This document shows, one piece after another, positions 1 through 7,912 of a stretch of DNA of 64,000 bases. A program made the position numbers and the translations under genes. Source of the DNA: Zobellia uliginosa. GTDB taxonomy: Bacteria; Bacteroidota; Bacteroidia; Flavobacteriales; Flavobacteriaceae. Under the pieces are notes generated by a model. It did not search any database. It was not told the DNA's origin and saw only the letters and a program-made list of their open reading frames with translations. The stretch is from assembly GCF_018860745.1 (NCBI RefSeq), contig NZ_JAHKPY010000003.1:818062-882061 (forward strand), written 5' to 3'. Each line of letters starts with the position of its first letter. Positions within the stretch are counted from its first letter, which is position 1.

Positions 1-1
1 G

Positions 2-586
2 GTTGATGTTCTTTTTTTAGATATTCAAATGCCCGATTTAACCGGACTGGAGTTTTCTAAAATGCTTCCCAAACAGACACGTGTAATCTTCACTACAGCC
101 TTTGATCAATATGCATTGGAAGGCTTTAAGGTAGAGGCGTTGGATTATTTACTAAAACCTTTTGACTATGCTGAATTTCTAGTAGCGGCCAATAAAGCTT
201 TAGAGTGGTTTACATTGCTAAGAGGCAATAAAGAGGCTTCCGCTGTATCCGGGAAAAAAGAATTTCTTTTCGTGAAGTCGGAATACAAGCAATTACGCAT
301 CAAATTGGCAGATGTTCTTTATTTTGAAGGGTTGAAAGACTATATAAAAATATGGTTAAAGGATAACCCCAAAGCTATTTTAACGCTTATGAGTTTAAAG
401 TCTTTAGAGGAAGAACTTCCAAAGACCGAATTCATGCGGGTACATCGTTCCTTTATCGTATCCTTAAAAAACATTGAGGTTATTGAACGGAGTCAGATTG
501 TCATCAACAAACAACGTATTACGGTTTCTGAGCAGTATAAACCTAAGTTCTTGGAGTACATTAATGGTAATTCCCTAAATTCTTAA
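2..586 (+). CDS. LytTR-family response regulator (5' end outside window)
   Basis: The reading frame is open from the first bases of the window, so the start and about the first third of the receiver domain are missing. The visible receiver part carries the phosphoacceptor Asp in LDIQMPD (codon at 20-22), the conserved Thr region (VIFTTAF) and the Lys of LLKPF. A LytTR DNA-binding domain follows, with the typical VHRSFIVSL stretch near the C-terminus. By family, such proteins are phosphorylated by LytS/YehU-type histidine kinases and bind paired direct repeats in promoters. The partner kinase is probably just upstream, outside the window. An in-frame ATG at 29 lies inside the receiver and is not a start. 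Confidence 0.93.
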   Translation, partial: VDVLFLDIQMPDLTGLEFSKMLPKQTRVIFTTAFDQYALEGFKVEALDYLLKPFDYAEFLVAANKALEWFTLLRGNKEASAVSGKKEFLFVKSEYKQLRIKLADVLYFEGLKDYIKIWLKDNPKAILTLMSLKSLEEELPKTEFMRVHRSFIVSLKNIEVIERSQIVINKQRITVSEQYKPKFLEYINGNSLNS

Positions 587-725
587 ATTACAGAAACAGC
601 TTCTTCCCGTGCATCCATCCATTATATTGCAGCTGTAATCATCTCGCTTTATTGTGCCAAAAATGTGTTGAATATAATCAATCGTAAATAGTGGTTTCTA
701 CTAAATTACATCAAAAACTAGATAG

Positions 726-1232
726 ATGAGTAGAGGATTTGTAAAAGAAGAAGACCAAGAAGAAATACCAATGGTACCGCCAAGGGCTGATTTACCACAG
801 GGAGCAATAAATTATGTTACGGAAAAAGGCTTTCTGAAGCTTCTAAACGAACGAGAAAAACTGATAGCGGATAAAGAATTATCTTATGAGGAGAATGAAA
901 AGGAACAACGTATTGCTATCAACCTATTAAATTCAAAACTTCAATTATTAAATGAGCGTATCGCATCTGCCAAGGTAATTAATCTTGAAGACCAACCCCT
1001 AAACGAAGTACGTTTTGGAGCTAAAGTATTATTGTCGATTGACAATGCAAATACACCACAAGAGTTTCAGATTGTTGGTGTTGATGAAGCAAATATAGCT
1101 GAGAATAAAATTTCGTTTCTTTCTCCAATCGCTCGGGCCCTAATTTCAAAGAAAGTCAATGATGTGGCTTTACTCCACATAGGAAAAACGGATCGTTTAT
1201 TCAAAATCCTAGGAATACGCTATAACAATTAG
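726..1232 (+). CDS. GreA/GreB-family transcription elongation factor
   Basis: The protein has 168 residues. An acidic leader (EEDQEEIPMVPPRADLP) precedes an N-terminal coiled coil (about residues 36-85), and a GreA/GreB C-terminal FKBP-like domain follows (about 90-168). This layout is typical of the Bacteroidetes GreA/GreB-like family. Gre factors enter the RNA polymerase secondary channel and stimulate cleavage of backtracked transcripts. The Bacteroidetes leader version is less well characterised than E. coli GreA. The gene is monocistronic, with non-coding DNA on both sides. The ATG at 726 is the only sensible start, since the conserved MSRGFVKEED leader begins there. Confidence 0.88.
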   Translation: MSRGFVKEEDQEEIPMVPPRADLPQGAINYVTEKGFLKLLNEREKLIADKELSYEENEKEQRIAINLLNSKLQLLNERIASAKVINLEDQPLNEVRFGAKVLLSIDNANTPQEFQIVGVDEANIAENKISFLSPIARALISKKVNDVALLHIGKTDRLFKILGIRYNN

Positions 1233-1341
1233 GGTGTTATTCCATCTAAGATATTCTTTGTTAACCCTTTTGAGCATACTAATTTGCGTTAAAAACACCT
1301 TATTTAAAGGTTAGTATCACCCAAATAAAAAAACGTAATAT

Positions 1342-1377
1342 TTAACCTAACTCGTTCAAAATAAAGACGTAGCTTCG
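1342..1377 (+). promoter_or_regulatory. Candidate promoter for the J-domain/KTSC gene
   Basis: TTAAC at 1342-1346, 23 bp, then TAGCTTCG at 1370-1377. The second box differs by one base from the Bacteroidetes -7 consensus TAnnTTTG. The start codon is about 20 bp downstream. The upstream box is not the usual TTG but recurs with the same 23-bp spacing at two other genes in this window. Confidence 0.4.
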
Positions 1378-1396
1378 CGGCTTCAAAATTGGGTCT

Positions 1397-1843
1397 ATGA
1401 AACGCATAAGTCAGTATAAGAAGTTATTCGGAATTGAGAAAGAGATTGAGCTGAAGTCACTTAAGTCTACGTATCGTAATTTGGTAAAAGAGTGGCATCC
1501 AGATAAATTTCAAGAAGGAGACGCTAAGCGTGAAGAAGCAGAAGTGCAAAGTCGCGCTATTATTGACGGGTATCACTTTTTAGTGAGTATCGCTCCAGAA
1601 ACTATTGCTGCAAACTTAGATGCATACACAGAGACCACAAATTCTGGTATAGCAGATTACGTACACAAAGGAATGTTGCTAGAAATTACTTTTGTAGACG
1701 GCGCTACCTATGAGTATTTTGGTGTTACCAAGCCTGTTTATATAAAAATGGTGAACTCTAATAAGTTGAACCGTTTCGCTAAACGTAGCATTTACCCAAA
1801 GTACATCTACAGAAAATCTAAGCGTACGCTTCAAGAAGCATAA
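1397..1843 (+). CDS. J-domain protein with C-terminal KTSC domain
   Basis: The protein has 148 residues. Residues 6-60 form a DnaJ-like J domain with the HPD tripeptide at 34-36, the motif by which J proteins stimulate DnaK ATPase. Residues about 85-143 (from ADYVHKG to YIYRK) resemble a KTSC domain, a small module found in nucleic-acid or stress proteins and of unknown function. The combination suggests a specialised DnaK co-chaperone, but the client is unknown. The gene stands alone and is followed by a clear intrinsic terminator. Confidence 0.82.
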   Translation: MKRISQYKKLFGIEKEIELKSLKSTYRNLVKEWHPDKFQEGDAKREEAEVQSRAIIDGYHFLVSIAPETIAANLDAYTETTNSGIADYVHKGMLLEITFVDGATYEYFGVTKPVYIKMVNSNKLNRFAKRSIYPKYIYRKSKRTLQEA

Positions 1844-1865
1844 ACGTTATTTTTTATAGAATTTT

Positions 1866-1895
1866 AAAAGGGGCTTAAAACTAAGCCCCTTTTTT
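1866..1895 (+). terminator. Intrinsic terminator after the J-domain/KTSC gene
   Basis: GGGGCTTA (1870-1877) pairs perfectly with TAAGCCCC (1882-1889) around an AAAC loop and is followed by six T. An A-run before the stem would allow weak reverse function. Confidence 0.9.
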
Positions 1896-1915
1896 AGAAT
1901 TATTTAGTGCATTAC

Positions 1916-1951
1916 TTTACACGATTCTACAAGCTCGTGTACCTATCTTTG
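1916..1951 (+). promoter_or_regulatory. Promoter of the DEAD-box helicase pair
   Basis: TATCTTTG (1944-1951) matches the Bacteroidetes -7 element TAnnTTTG exactly. TTTAC lies 23 bp upstream (1916-1920). Transcription would begin near 1957, which excludes the upstream ATG at 1907 as start of the helicase and selects the ATG at 1967. Confidence 0.6.
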
Positions 1952-1966
1952 CTTAAATTTATTTTT

Positions 1967-3298
1967 ATGTCTAAATCATTTTCCGGATTAGGAATCAACG
2001 AACACGTACTCAAAAGTTTAACCCATTTGAAGATTTCCGTCCCTACGGATATTCAAATGAAAACCATTCCCATTCTTTTAAAGCAAAAAGAAGATGTGGT
2101 TGCATTGGCAAAAACGGGAACAGGAAAAACGGCAGCTTTCGGTTTGCCGCTGTTGCAGTTGATTCATACGAAAAACAAGGACGTACAGGCCGTAATACTA
2201 TCACCAACACGGGAGTTGGGACAGCAAACATATGAGAACTTGGTTTCTTTTGCTGCGCATAGTCCTGCTATTTCTATTGCTTCGGTCTGTGGTGGAATTC
2301 CTATAAAACCGCAAATGGAACGCTTAAAGGAACCTACACATATAATAGTGGCTACGCCTGGGCGCTTGATAGATTTGATTCAGCGTAAAGCAGTCAGCAT
2401 TAAAAAACTGAAATTTTTGGTATTGGATGAGGCTGATGAAATGGTAACTGCCCTGAAAACGGATTTGGACATGCTTGATGCCGAAATGCCAAAATCTAGA
2501 AGAACTTTATTATTCACAGCTACCATGCCGGGAACCGTAAAGCAATTGGTGCAAAATTATATGTCCAAACATGTGGTGCACTTAGAAGCGGACATGGCGC
2601 AAATGGGGCACCAAGGCATTGACCATAAGTACATTGTTGTAGAGCCTATTGAAAAACTTGAAGTGTTACTTCACTTTTTATATTCCAAAGAAGGGGAACG
2701 CGGTATTATTTTCTGTAAGACCAAAGCGGCCGTAAATAAGCTAGCCAAGAAACTGGCCATCAATAAATTCTCGTCCGGTTCCATCCACGGGAGTCTTTCA
2801 CAGGGAATCCGTGATCGTATCATGGGGCAATTCAGGGAAGGACATATAGATATTCTTGTAGCAACGGACTTAGCCGCGCGTGGTATTGATGTAAAAGAAA
2901 TTTCCTATGTGGTAAATTATCATTTGCCAGATACTTATGAAGCCTATGTACACCGTAGCGGTCGTACCGCAAGGGCAGGGGCAAAGGGACTTTCCGTGAG
3001 TATCATACAAGAAGAGGAGCGTGCTGATATTCCTGAATTTGAGGAGGAACTGGGACTGGTTTTTAAAGAATTAAAAAAGGAAGATGCTGAGTACAGGGAA
3101 GAAATAAATCTAGAGCTTTGGGCAAAGAAAATATTCAAGACCAAACCCAACCGTACAGTTTCACCTGAAACCAAAGACAAGATAAAGACTATTTTCCATC
3201 ATTTAACGAAAGAAGAACTGATAGAAAAAGTGCTGGCCGATCATTTGATGCACAATTCCGCGGCTATACCAAAAATAGACGTACTTCAAAAGAACTAA
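1967..3298 (+). CDS. DEAD-box ATP-dependent RNA helicase
   Basis: The protein has 443 residues from the chosen start. All core motifs are visible: Walker A AKTGTGKT (Lys54), PTREL, TPGR, DEAD at 154-157, TAT at 184-186, VATDLAARGIDV in the second RecA domain and HRSGRTAR. A short charged C-terminal region of about 80 residues follows, without an obvious RNA-binding fold. The role is local RNA unwinding, for example in ribosome assembly or mRNA decay. I chose ATG 1967 over the in-frame ATG at 1907 because the promoter -7 box lies between them and family members start at MxKSFxxLG. A second helicase gene begins 3 bp after the stop, so the pair is co-transcribed. Confidence 0.95.
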   Translation: MSKSFSGLGINEHVLKSLTHLKISVPTDIQMKTIPILLKQKEDVVALAKTGTGKTAAFGLPLLQLIHTKNKDVQAVILSPTRELGQQTYENLVSFAAHSPAISIASVCGGIPIKPQMERLKEPTHIIVATPGRLIDLIQRKAVSIKKLKFLVLDEADEMVTALKTDLDMLDAEMPKSRRTLLFTATMPGTVKQLVQNYMSKHVVHLEADMAQMGHQGIDHKYIVVEPIEKLEVLLHFLYSKEGERGIIFCKTKAAVNKLAKKLAINKFSSGSIHGSLSQGIRDRIMGQFREGHIDILVATDLAARGIDVKEISYVVNYHLPDTYEAYVHRSGRTARAGAKGLSVSIIQEEERADIPEFEEELGLVFKELKKEDAEYREEINLELWAKKIFKTKPNRTVSPETKDKIKTIFHHLTKEELIEKVLADHLMHNSAAIPKIDVLQKN

Positions 3299-3301
3299 GT
3301 C

Positions 3302-4615
3302 ATGGCGAATACCATTCGTAATAAGCAGGAAATATTAGCTAAGTTGAAAATTTCCGCATTGAACCCAATGCAAGAGGAAGCCTTAGAGGTGATTGAAAAT
3401 ACAACGAATACCGTATTACTATCACCTACAGGTACAGGAAAGACGTTAGCTTTTTTACTACCGCTATTGGAAACATTAGATGCAGAATGTGAAGGAATTC
3501 AGGCTTTAATTTTAGTACCGTCAAGGGAATTGGCCATACAGATTGAGCAGGTAGTTCGTGATATGGGGTCTGGTTTTAAAGTAAATGCAGTGTATGGAGG
3601 GAGACCTATTTCCAAAGATAAAATTGAATTAAAACATACACCTGCCATTCTCATAGGTACGCCAGGAAGGATTGCGGATCACTTTGATGGCGAACGTTTT
3701 TCAAAAAGAAATATCAAAACCTTAATTCTAGATGAGTTTGATAAATCTTTGGAAACGGGTTTTGAAGGTGAAATGAGTTTTATTATCAGTGAACTGCCGA
3801 ACCTTGAAAAGAGGATTCTTACTTCTGCCACGCAAGGTGTGGAGATTCCCAAATTCGTGAGGTTGGACGATCATACCGTTATTAACTTTTTAGATGCTAA
3901 AAGGGAATCTAAACTAGCTATTAGAACAGTCATTTCGCCTGATAAGGATAAGTTACAGACCTTGTTGGATTTGTTATTGCATATTGGCAATCAACCGGGT
4001 ATTATCTTTTGTAATTACAAGGACAGTATTGAGCGTGTAAGTATGTTTTTAGAAAAAAACCGTATACACCATACATGCTTTTCGGGCGGAATGGAACAGC
4101 GCGATCGCGAACGTTCTTTAATCAAGTTCAGAAATGGTACCTGCCAAGTACTTATTGCAACGGATTTAGCGGCCAGGGGAATAGATATCCCAGAAATGAA
4201 ATATATTATTCACTATGAGCTTCCTAGGGCGGTAGAGGAATTTACGCATCGTAACGGGAGAACGGCTCGTGTAAATGAAAAAGGCACGGCGTATGTTCTG
4301 CAGTCCAAAACCGAATATACACCGGATTTTATAATGGATGTAGAAGCAATAGATATTTCAAAGAAGGCAGCTTTAAAACCTCAATTTTGGGAGACCCTCT
4401 TTATCTCGGGAGGAAGAAAGGATAAAATTTCAAAAGGAGATATTGCCGGTCTGTTCTTTAAACAAGGTGGTTTAAATAAAGACCAATTGGGCGTAATTGA
4501 ATTAAAACAAGACTGTGCTTTTGTTTCAGTTCCCAAATCTATGGCTAATATGCTGACACATAAACTAAACAACACCCGTTTAAAGAAAAAAAAAGTACGA
4601 GTAACCATTTTGTAA
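3302..4615 (+). CDS. DEAD-box-family RNA helicase with DbpA-like C-terminal domain
   Basis: The protein has 437 residues. Motifs include SPTGTGKT (Lys47), PSREL, TPGR, SAT and HRNGRTAR. Motif II reads DEFD (144-147) instead of DEAD, a tolerated variation. The C-terminal part from about 366 (ISGGRKDKISKGDIAGL onward) matches the RRM-like domain that anchors DbpA to the 23S rRNA hairpin 92 region, so a role in large-subunit ribosome maturation is likely by family. The start lies 3 bp after the upstream helicase stop, indicating translational coupling. The two enzymes are clearly different paralogs, not a recent duplication. Confidence 0.92.
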   Translation: MANTIRNKQEILAKLKISALNPMQEEALEVIENTTNTVLLSPTGTGKTLAFLLPLLETLDAECEGIQALILVPSRELAIQIEQVVRDMGSGFKVNAVYGGRPISKDKIELKHTPAILIGTPGRIADHFDGERFSKRNIKTLILDEFDKSLETGFEGEMSFIISELPNLEKRILTSATQGVEIPKFVRLDDHTVINFLDAKRESKLAIRTVISPDKDKLQTLLDLLLHIGNQPGIIFCNYKDSIERVSMFLEKNRIHHTCFSGGMEQRDRERSLIKFRNGTCQVLIATDLAARGIDIPEMKYIIHYELPRAVEEFTHRNGRTARVNEKGTAYVLQSKTEYTPDFIMDVEAIDISKKAALKPQFWETLFISGGRKDKISKGDIAGLFFKQGGLNKDQLGVIELKQDCAFVSVPKSMANMLTHKLNNTRLKKKKVRVTIL

Positions 4616-4747
4616 CTCGTTATATATCATCAACAAACAGTACACCTAATCAACTGCAAACACTACATTATTAGGTGATTGTATATTTTAGTAGGAAATA
4701 TTTTAAAAATAAAATGATAATAAGTTGAAAATAAGTGGATTAAAATG

Positions 4748-4777
4748 TTGCTGATAAAAAAAATGGCACCATCTTTG
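4748..4777 (+). promoter_or_regulatory. Promoter of the cold-shock gene
   Basis: TTG (4748-4750), 19 bp, then CATCTTTG (4770-4777), one base off TAnnTTTG. Spacing is exactly the Bacteroidetes optimum. The leader is about 30 nt, shorter than the long thermoregulated leader of E. coli cspA. Confidence 0.65.
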
Positions 4778-4815
4778 TCATTCAATAAGCATTATAAATT
4801 TTTAATTACATTACA

Positions 4816-5007
4816 ATGAGTAAAGGAACAGTAAAATTTTTCAACGACACTAAAGGTTTTGGTTTTATCACTGAAGAAGGTGTTGAGAAAGATCATTTTG
4901 TACACGTTTCAGGTTTAGTAGACGAAATTCGTGAAGGCGATGAAGTTGAATTTGATCTACAAGAAGGTAAAAAAGGCCTAAACGCAGTAAACGTAACAGT
5001 ATTATAA
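4816..5007 (+). CDS. cspA: Cold-shock domain protein (CspA family)
   Basis: This 63-residue single cold-shock domain contains the RNP1 motif KGFGFI (residues 13-18) and an RNP2-like FVHVSG. Such proteins bind single-stranded RNA and act as RNA chaperones and antiterminators. Length and composition are normal for the family. It lies just downstream of two RNA helicases but has its own promoter and a shared terminator, so the grouping is functional rather than an operon. Confidence 0.95.
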   Translation: MSKGTVKFFNDTKGFGFITEEGVEKDHFVHVSGLVDEIREGDEVEFDLQEGKKGLNAVNVTVL

Positions 5008-5031
5008 TTCTATATATACTTTAAGTTTTAC

Positions 5032-5063
5032 AAAAAGCCCATCTGTTTAGATGGGCTTTTTTT
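5032..5063. terminator. Bidirectional terminator between cspA and the XRE regulator
   Basis: AAAAAGCCCATCT (5032-5044) pairs with AGATGGGCTTTTT (5049 onward) around GTTT, flanked by A and T runs. It sits between two convergent genes and can serve both. Confidence 0.92.
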
Positions 5064-5064
5064 A

Positions 5065-5820
5065 TTATCGATTATTCTTAAGTTGATTGAAATCTTTTTC
5101 TAATTGAAATAATTTTTCTTCCAGATTAAAATTGGTTTCTGGCAACCTATGGTAAAAAACATATCTCACCCGCCACATTTCTTTAATATCTTTCAATTGT
5201 AATTCAATATCATCTACATTTTTGTGTTCTGCTCGTAATACAAAATCACCGTTTGTACTAAACAACCTGCGTAGAATTATATTTTGATCTGTTACAGTAA
5301 ACACCAAAGTACCATTGTTCAATTTAGAATACACATCTGGCGGAACAAATTCACCTATCGCAATATCTTTAGGGAACATACCTGATTCGTTCTTACTCAT
5401 TTCTAAATTTTGAACGGTATAGGCTCTAAACTTTTTATCCGGATTAATGGGTAAGGATAGAAATGGAAGATCTTGTATGTAAGAATCTTTCCTGTAATAC
5501 TTAATGTAATCGCTATGGTTTAAAGTAGTAATACATGGAACTTTAATAAAAAACTCTTGTTCACCTAAATCTTGTTCTACAGTTAAATTTCCTTTGAACT
5601 TTAGTAGATTATTTACCGTCAATTCTGTTGTTAACAGATCATCTATAGGTATGCTAAAATAATTAGCAATTTTTATTAAAGTTTCTAATTTAGGCTCACT
5701 CCGTCCTTCTTCATATGCACCTAAAGTACCTCTTTTTAGGTCAAAAAGCTCTGCAAACGCCTGTTGACTTAAGCTTTTTAAGCTTCTAATTTTTCTAATA
5801 TTCTTTCCGAAATACGACAT
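5065..5820 (-). CDS. XRE-family repressor with LexA/S24-like sensor domain
   Basis: The protein has 251 residues. An N-terminal helix-turn-helix (about 5-60, with LSQQAFAELFDLKRGTLGAYEEGRSEP) is followed by a C-terminal region with the beta-rich pattern of LexA/CI peptidase-fold domains (about 130-220). The usual nucleophile motif G-S-M is not visible, so it may sense a ligand or partner rather than cleave itself. A short C-terminal coiled coil ends the protein. It is divergent from the PspA-flotillin-ATPase operon, and its start is 241 bp from that operon. Repeated GCAATnAAT motifs lie in between. I infer that it represses that operon and probably itself. Confidence 0.85.
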   Translation of the reverse strand: MSYFGKNIRKIRSLKSLSQQAFAELFDLKRGTLGAYEEGRSEPKLETLIKIANYFSIPIDDLLTTELTVNNLLKFKGNLTVEQDLGEQEFFIKVPCITTLNHSDYIKYYRKDSYIQDLPFLSLPINPDKKFRAYTVQNLEMSKNESGMFPKDIAIGEFVPPDVYSKLNNGTLVFTVTDQNIILRRLFSTNGDFVLRAEHKNVDDIELQLKDIKEMWRVRYVFYHRLPETNFNLEEKLFQLEKDFNQLKNNR

Positions 5821-5823
5821 TCT

Positions 5824-5919
5824 TTGCTAATAAAATTTGCAATTAATAAAAATATAATTATATTTGTCTAACAAAATTAGCAATAAATTTTCAGTATGCT
5901 ATTTTTTTGAGCAATTAAT
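5824..5919. promoter_or_regulatory. Candidate operator array of the XRE regulator
   Basis: GCAATTAAT (5839-5847), GCAATAAAT (5880-5888) and GCAATTAAT (5911-5919) are direct repeats spaced 41 and 31 bp apart, about four and three helical turns. An 8-bp inverted pair, TTGCTAAT (5824-5831) and ATTAGCAA (5876-5883), overlaps the array. The sites bracket the operon promoter and the regulator's own start region. Binding by the adjacent XRE protein is an inference. Confidence 0.45.
5837..5866 (+). promoter_or_regulatory. Promoter of the PspA-flotillin-ATPase operon
   Basis: TTG (5837-5839), exactly 19 bp, then TATATTTG (5859-5866), a perfect match to TTG-N19-TAnnTTTG. It predicts a leader of about 190 nt before the first gene at 6062. 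A candidate operator repeat overlaps the upstream box. Confidence 0.65.
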
Positions 5920-6061
5920 TTTAGTTTAACATTTTAAAATACACAATATTATGTTCATTGTATTTGTTTACATTTTGGCTCTGCTTATATAATAAAGGAA
6001 AACACACCGATAATATTTTGTATTATTGAATTAAAGAATCCACCTACAAAAATCAACATAT

Positions 6062-6457
6062 ATGAAAAACCATTTTAATATAACCAGAGATTATCTACTT
6101 CAATTAAACTTTAATATCGTTAAAGAGAATAGAGCAGACGGAATTTTGGTTGTAGAGAAAGAAGATTCTGGAATAAAAAATTTGATTTTAGGAGTTTCGC
6201 CTCCAATCTTGATTATGGAACAATTTATATTTTCTGTTCATAATCAATCAGAAAAAATCTTTAAAAATTTACTTCAGAAAAATAGAGATATCATTCACGG
6301 AGCTTTTGTTCTAGATGAAACTGCAAACCGGGTCATATTCAGAGACACGTTACAAATCGAGAATATGGACCTTAACGAGTTTGAAGCCAGCTTAAATTCT
6401 TTAAGCTTGTTAATGAGTGAATACTCCGAACAAATAATTGAATTTTCTAAATACTAA
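6062..6457 (+). CDS. YbjN/Tir-chaperone-like small protein
   Basis: The protein has 131 residues, no signal peptide and no membrane segment. The predicted alternating beta/alpha pattern and length suit the YbjN / type III secretion chaperone-like fold (flavobacterial versions are often named molecular chaperone Tir). By family such folds bind partner peptides, but no catalytic motif is present. It is the first gene of the envelope-stress operon, 12 bp before pspA, so it probably regulates or chaperones one of the operon products. The assignment rests on overall pattern rather than a sharp motif. Confidence 0.55.
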   Translation: MKNHFNITRDYLLQLNFNIVKENRADGILVVEKEDSGIKNLILGVSPPILIMEQFIFSVHNQSEKIFKNLLQKNRDIIHGAFVLDETANRVIFRDTLQIENMDLNEFEASLNSLSLLMSEYSEQIIEFSKY

Positions 6458-6469
6458 AAATAAAAAATC

Positions 6470-7183
6470 ATGAATATATTTAAAAGACTATTTAAAATAG
6501 GAGAGGCTGAAACCAATTCAGCAATTGATAAGATGGAAGACCCTATTAAAATGACGGAACAAGGCATTAGGGATATGAAGCTAGACTTGGAAAAAAGTTT
6601 AGAGGCTCTCGCACAAGTAAAAGCTCTTGCCATACGTTCTAAAAATGATCAAGATGTTTATAGAAATAAAGCAAAAGAGTATCAAGATAAAGCCATTATA
6701 ATTTTAAAGAAGGCAAATAGCAAAGAAATGGACGCTGCGGAAGCGGACAGACTTGCTAAAGAAGCTTTAATGCAGAAAGAAACTACTGAAAAGCAATTAG
6801 AAGCTACAAAAAGCGAAACTGAAAAATTTGAAGCTAATGTGAGTCAAATGCAAGGTAACGTAGAATCTTTAAAAGCAAACATAGGTAATTGGGAAAACGA
6901 GCTTAAAACACTTAAAGCACGTGTAAAGGTTAGTAATGCAACCAAAAACCTAAACAAGCAAATGGCTGAATTGGATAGCACCGGTACTGTTTCTATGCTT
7001 GAAAGAATGAAGGAGAAAATTGCACAAGAAGAAGCCTTGGCAGAAGCTTATGGTGATATCGCAAATTCGAGTAAATCTATAGATGAAGAACTTGACAAAG
7101 CTGCCGATACTACTGAAGCCGCTGCAGATGACGAACTTCAAAAACTTAAAGAACAACTAGGGTTTAACAAATCCAAAAAATAA
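6470..7183 (+). CDS. pspA: PspA/IM30 (Vipp1-like) ESCRT-III-type membrane protein
   Basis: The protein has 237 residues and is almost entirely helical. A short amphipathic N-terminal helix (MNIFKRLFKIG) is followed by the conserved EDP element (22-24) and a long coiled coil to about residue 200. The acidic tail ends in a lysine-rich hexapeptide. PspA/Vipp1 proteins polymerise on damaged or stressed inner membranes and keep the proton gradient. No PspF, PspB or PspC genes are nearby, so the proteobacterial control circuit is absent. The neighbours are a YqiJ-like protein and flotillin, a combination also seen with PspA homologs in other bacteria. Confidence 0.93.
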   Translation: MNIFKRLFKIGEAETNSAIDKMEDPIKMTEQGIRDMKLDLEKSLEALAQVKALAIRSKNDQDVYRNKAKEYQDKAIIILKKANSKEMDAAEADRLAKEALMQKETTEKQLEATKSETEKFEANVSQMQGNVESLKANIGNWENELKTLKARVKVSNATKNLNKQMAELDSTGTVSMLERMKEKIAQEEALAEAYGDIANSSKSIDEELDKAADTTEAAADDELQKLKEQLGFNKSKK

Positions 7184-7187
7184 AAAT

Positions 7188-7898
7188 TTGAATCAACTAA
7201 TAGACATATTATTTTCTGAGGTAAATATCACATTAACCTTATTATTGATACTCCTTCTGGTGTATTGGATCATAACCATGATAGGTGGCCTTGATTTTGA
7301 CCTAGATGTTGATGTCGATATAGATGTTGACGCCGATATAGATCTAGACGCTGGTATTGAAGGTGGTAATCTTGATTTTGAAGATATTTCTAATACTGAA
7401 GTCAACCAGGAAGATGTCATAGGAAAGAGACGTAGACCACTAAAATGGTGGCAAATATTCCTTATCTATTTCAACTTTGTTGGACTGCCTTTTATGTTTA
7501 CGTTTACCTGCTGGATATTTGTTTGGTGGTTGATGACAACGTTGCTGACGACCATTACCTTCACATACGAAAACTACATCGGTTTCATAATTATGTTAGC
7601 CACGTTTTTTCCGGCACTGTTCATTAATAAGTTATTTACCACTCCGTTCAAAGGCTTTTTTAAGCAACTGAACAAAGATGGTGATGCTCCTGTTGATTTT
7701 TTAGGCAGACAGGCAACTTTGCTATCTAATATTAGCGAAGATAAAATGGGTAACGCAGAAGTAAAAGCAGATGGTAATAGTCATTCTATCTATGTAAAAT
7801 CTTTGGATCGTAAACCGTTAACCTACGGTAGTTCGGTTTTAATCATCAAACGATCTGCGGATCACACACACTTTTTAGTACAATCTTATAACCAATAA
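7188..7898 (+). CDS. YqiJ-like membrane protein with OB-fold (NfeD-related), TTG start
   Basis: The protein has 236 residues. TM1 is about 13-34. An Asp-alternating stretch at about 36-54 (DFDLDVDVDIDVDADIDLD) and two more membrane segments follow (about 88-120 and 128-150). The C-terminal cytosolic domain (about 168-236) has the NfeD/YqiJ OB-fold look (FLGRQATLLS, LIIKRS). In E. coli and Bacillus, equivalents (YqiJ, YuaF) partner flotillins and influence membrane fluidity. The start is TTG at 7188: the first ATG is codon 31, inside TM1. It lies 4 bp after pspA and 14 bp before the flotillin gene. Confidence 0.85.
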   Translation: MNQLIDILFSEVNITLTLLLILLLVYWIITMIGGLDFDLDVDVDIDVDADIDLDAGIEGGNLDFEDISNTEVNQEDVIGKRRRPLKWWQIFLIYFNFVGLPFMFTFTCWIFVWWLMTTLLTTITFTYENYIGFIIMLATFFPALFINKLFTTPFKGFFKQLNKDGDAPVDFLGRQATLLSNISEDKMGNAEVKADGNSHSIYVKSLDRKPLTYGSSVLIIKRSADHTHFLVQSYNQ

Positions 7899-7912
7899 AA
7901 CTTAAATCATTT

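Noticed and set aside
5940-6061. Possible sigma-54 promoter (TGGC...GC) before the pspA operon
   Set aside because: The GG-N10-GC spacing is not met, and no PspF-type activator gene is nearby.
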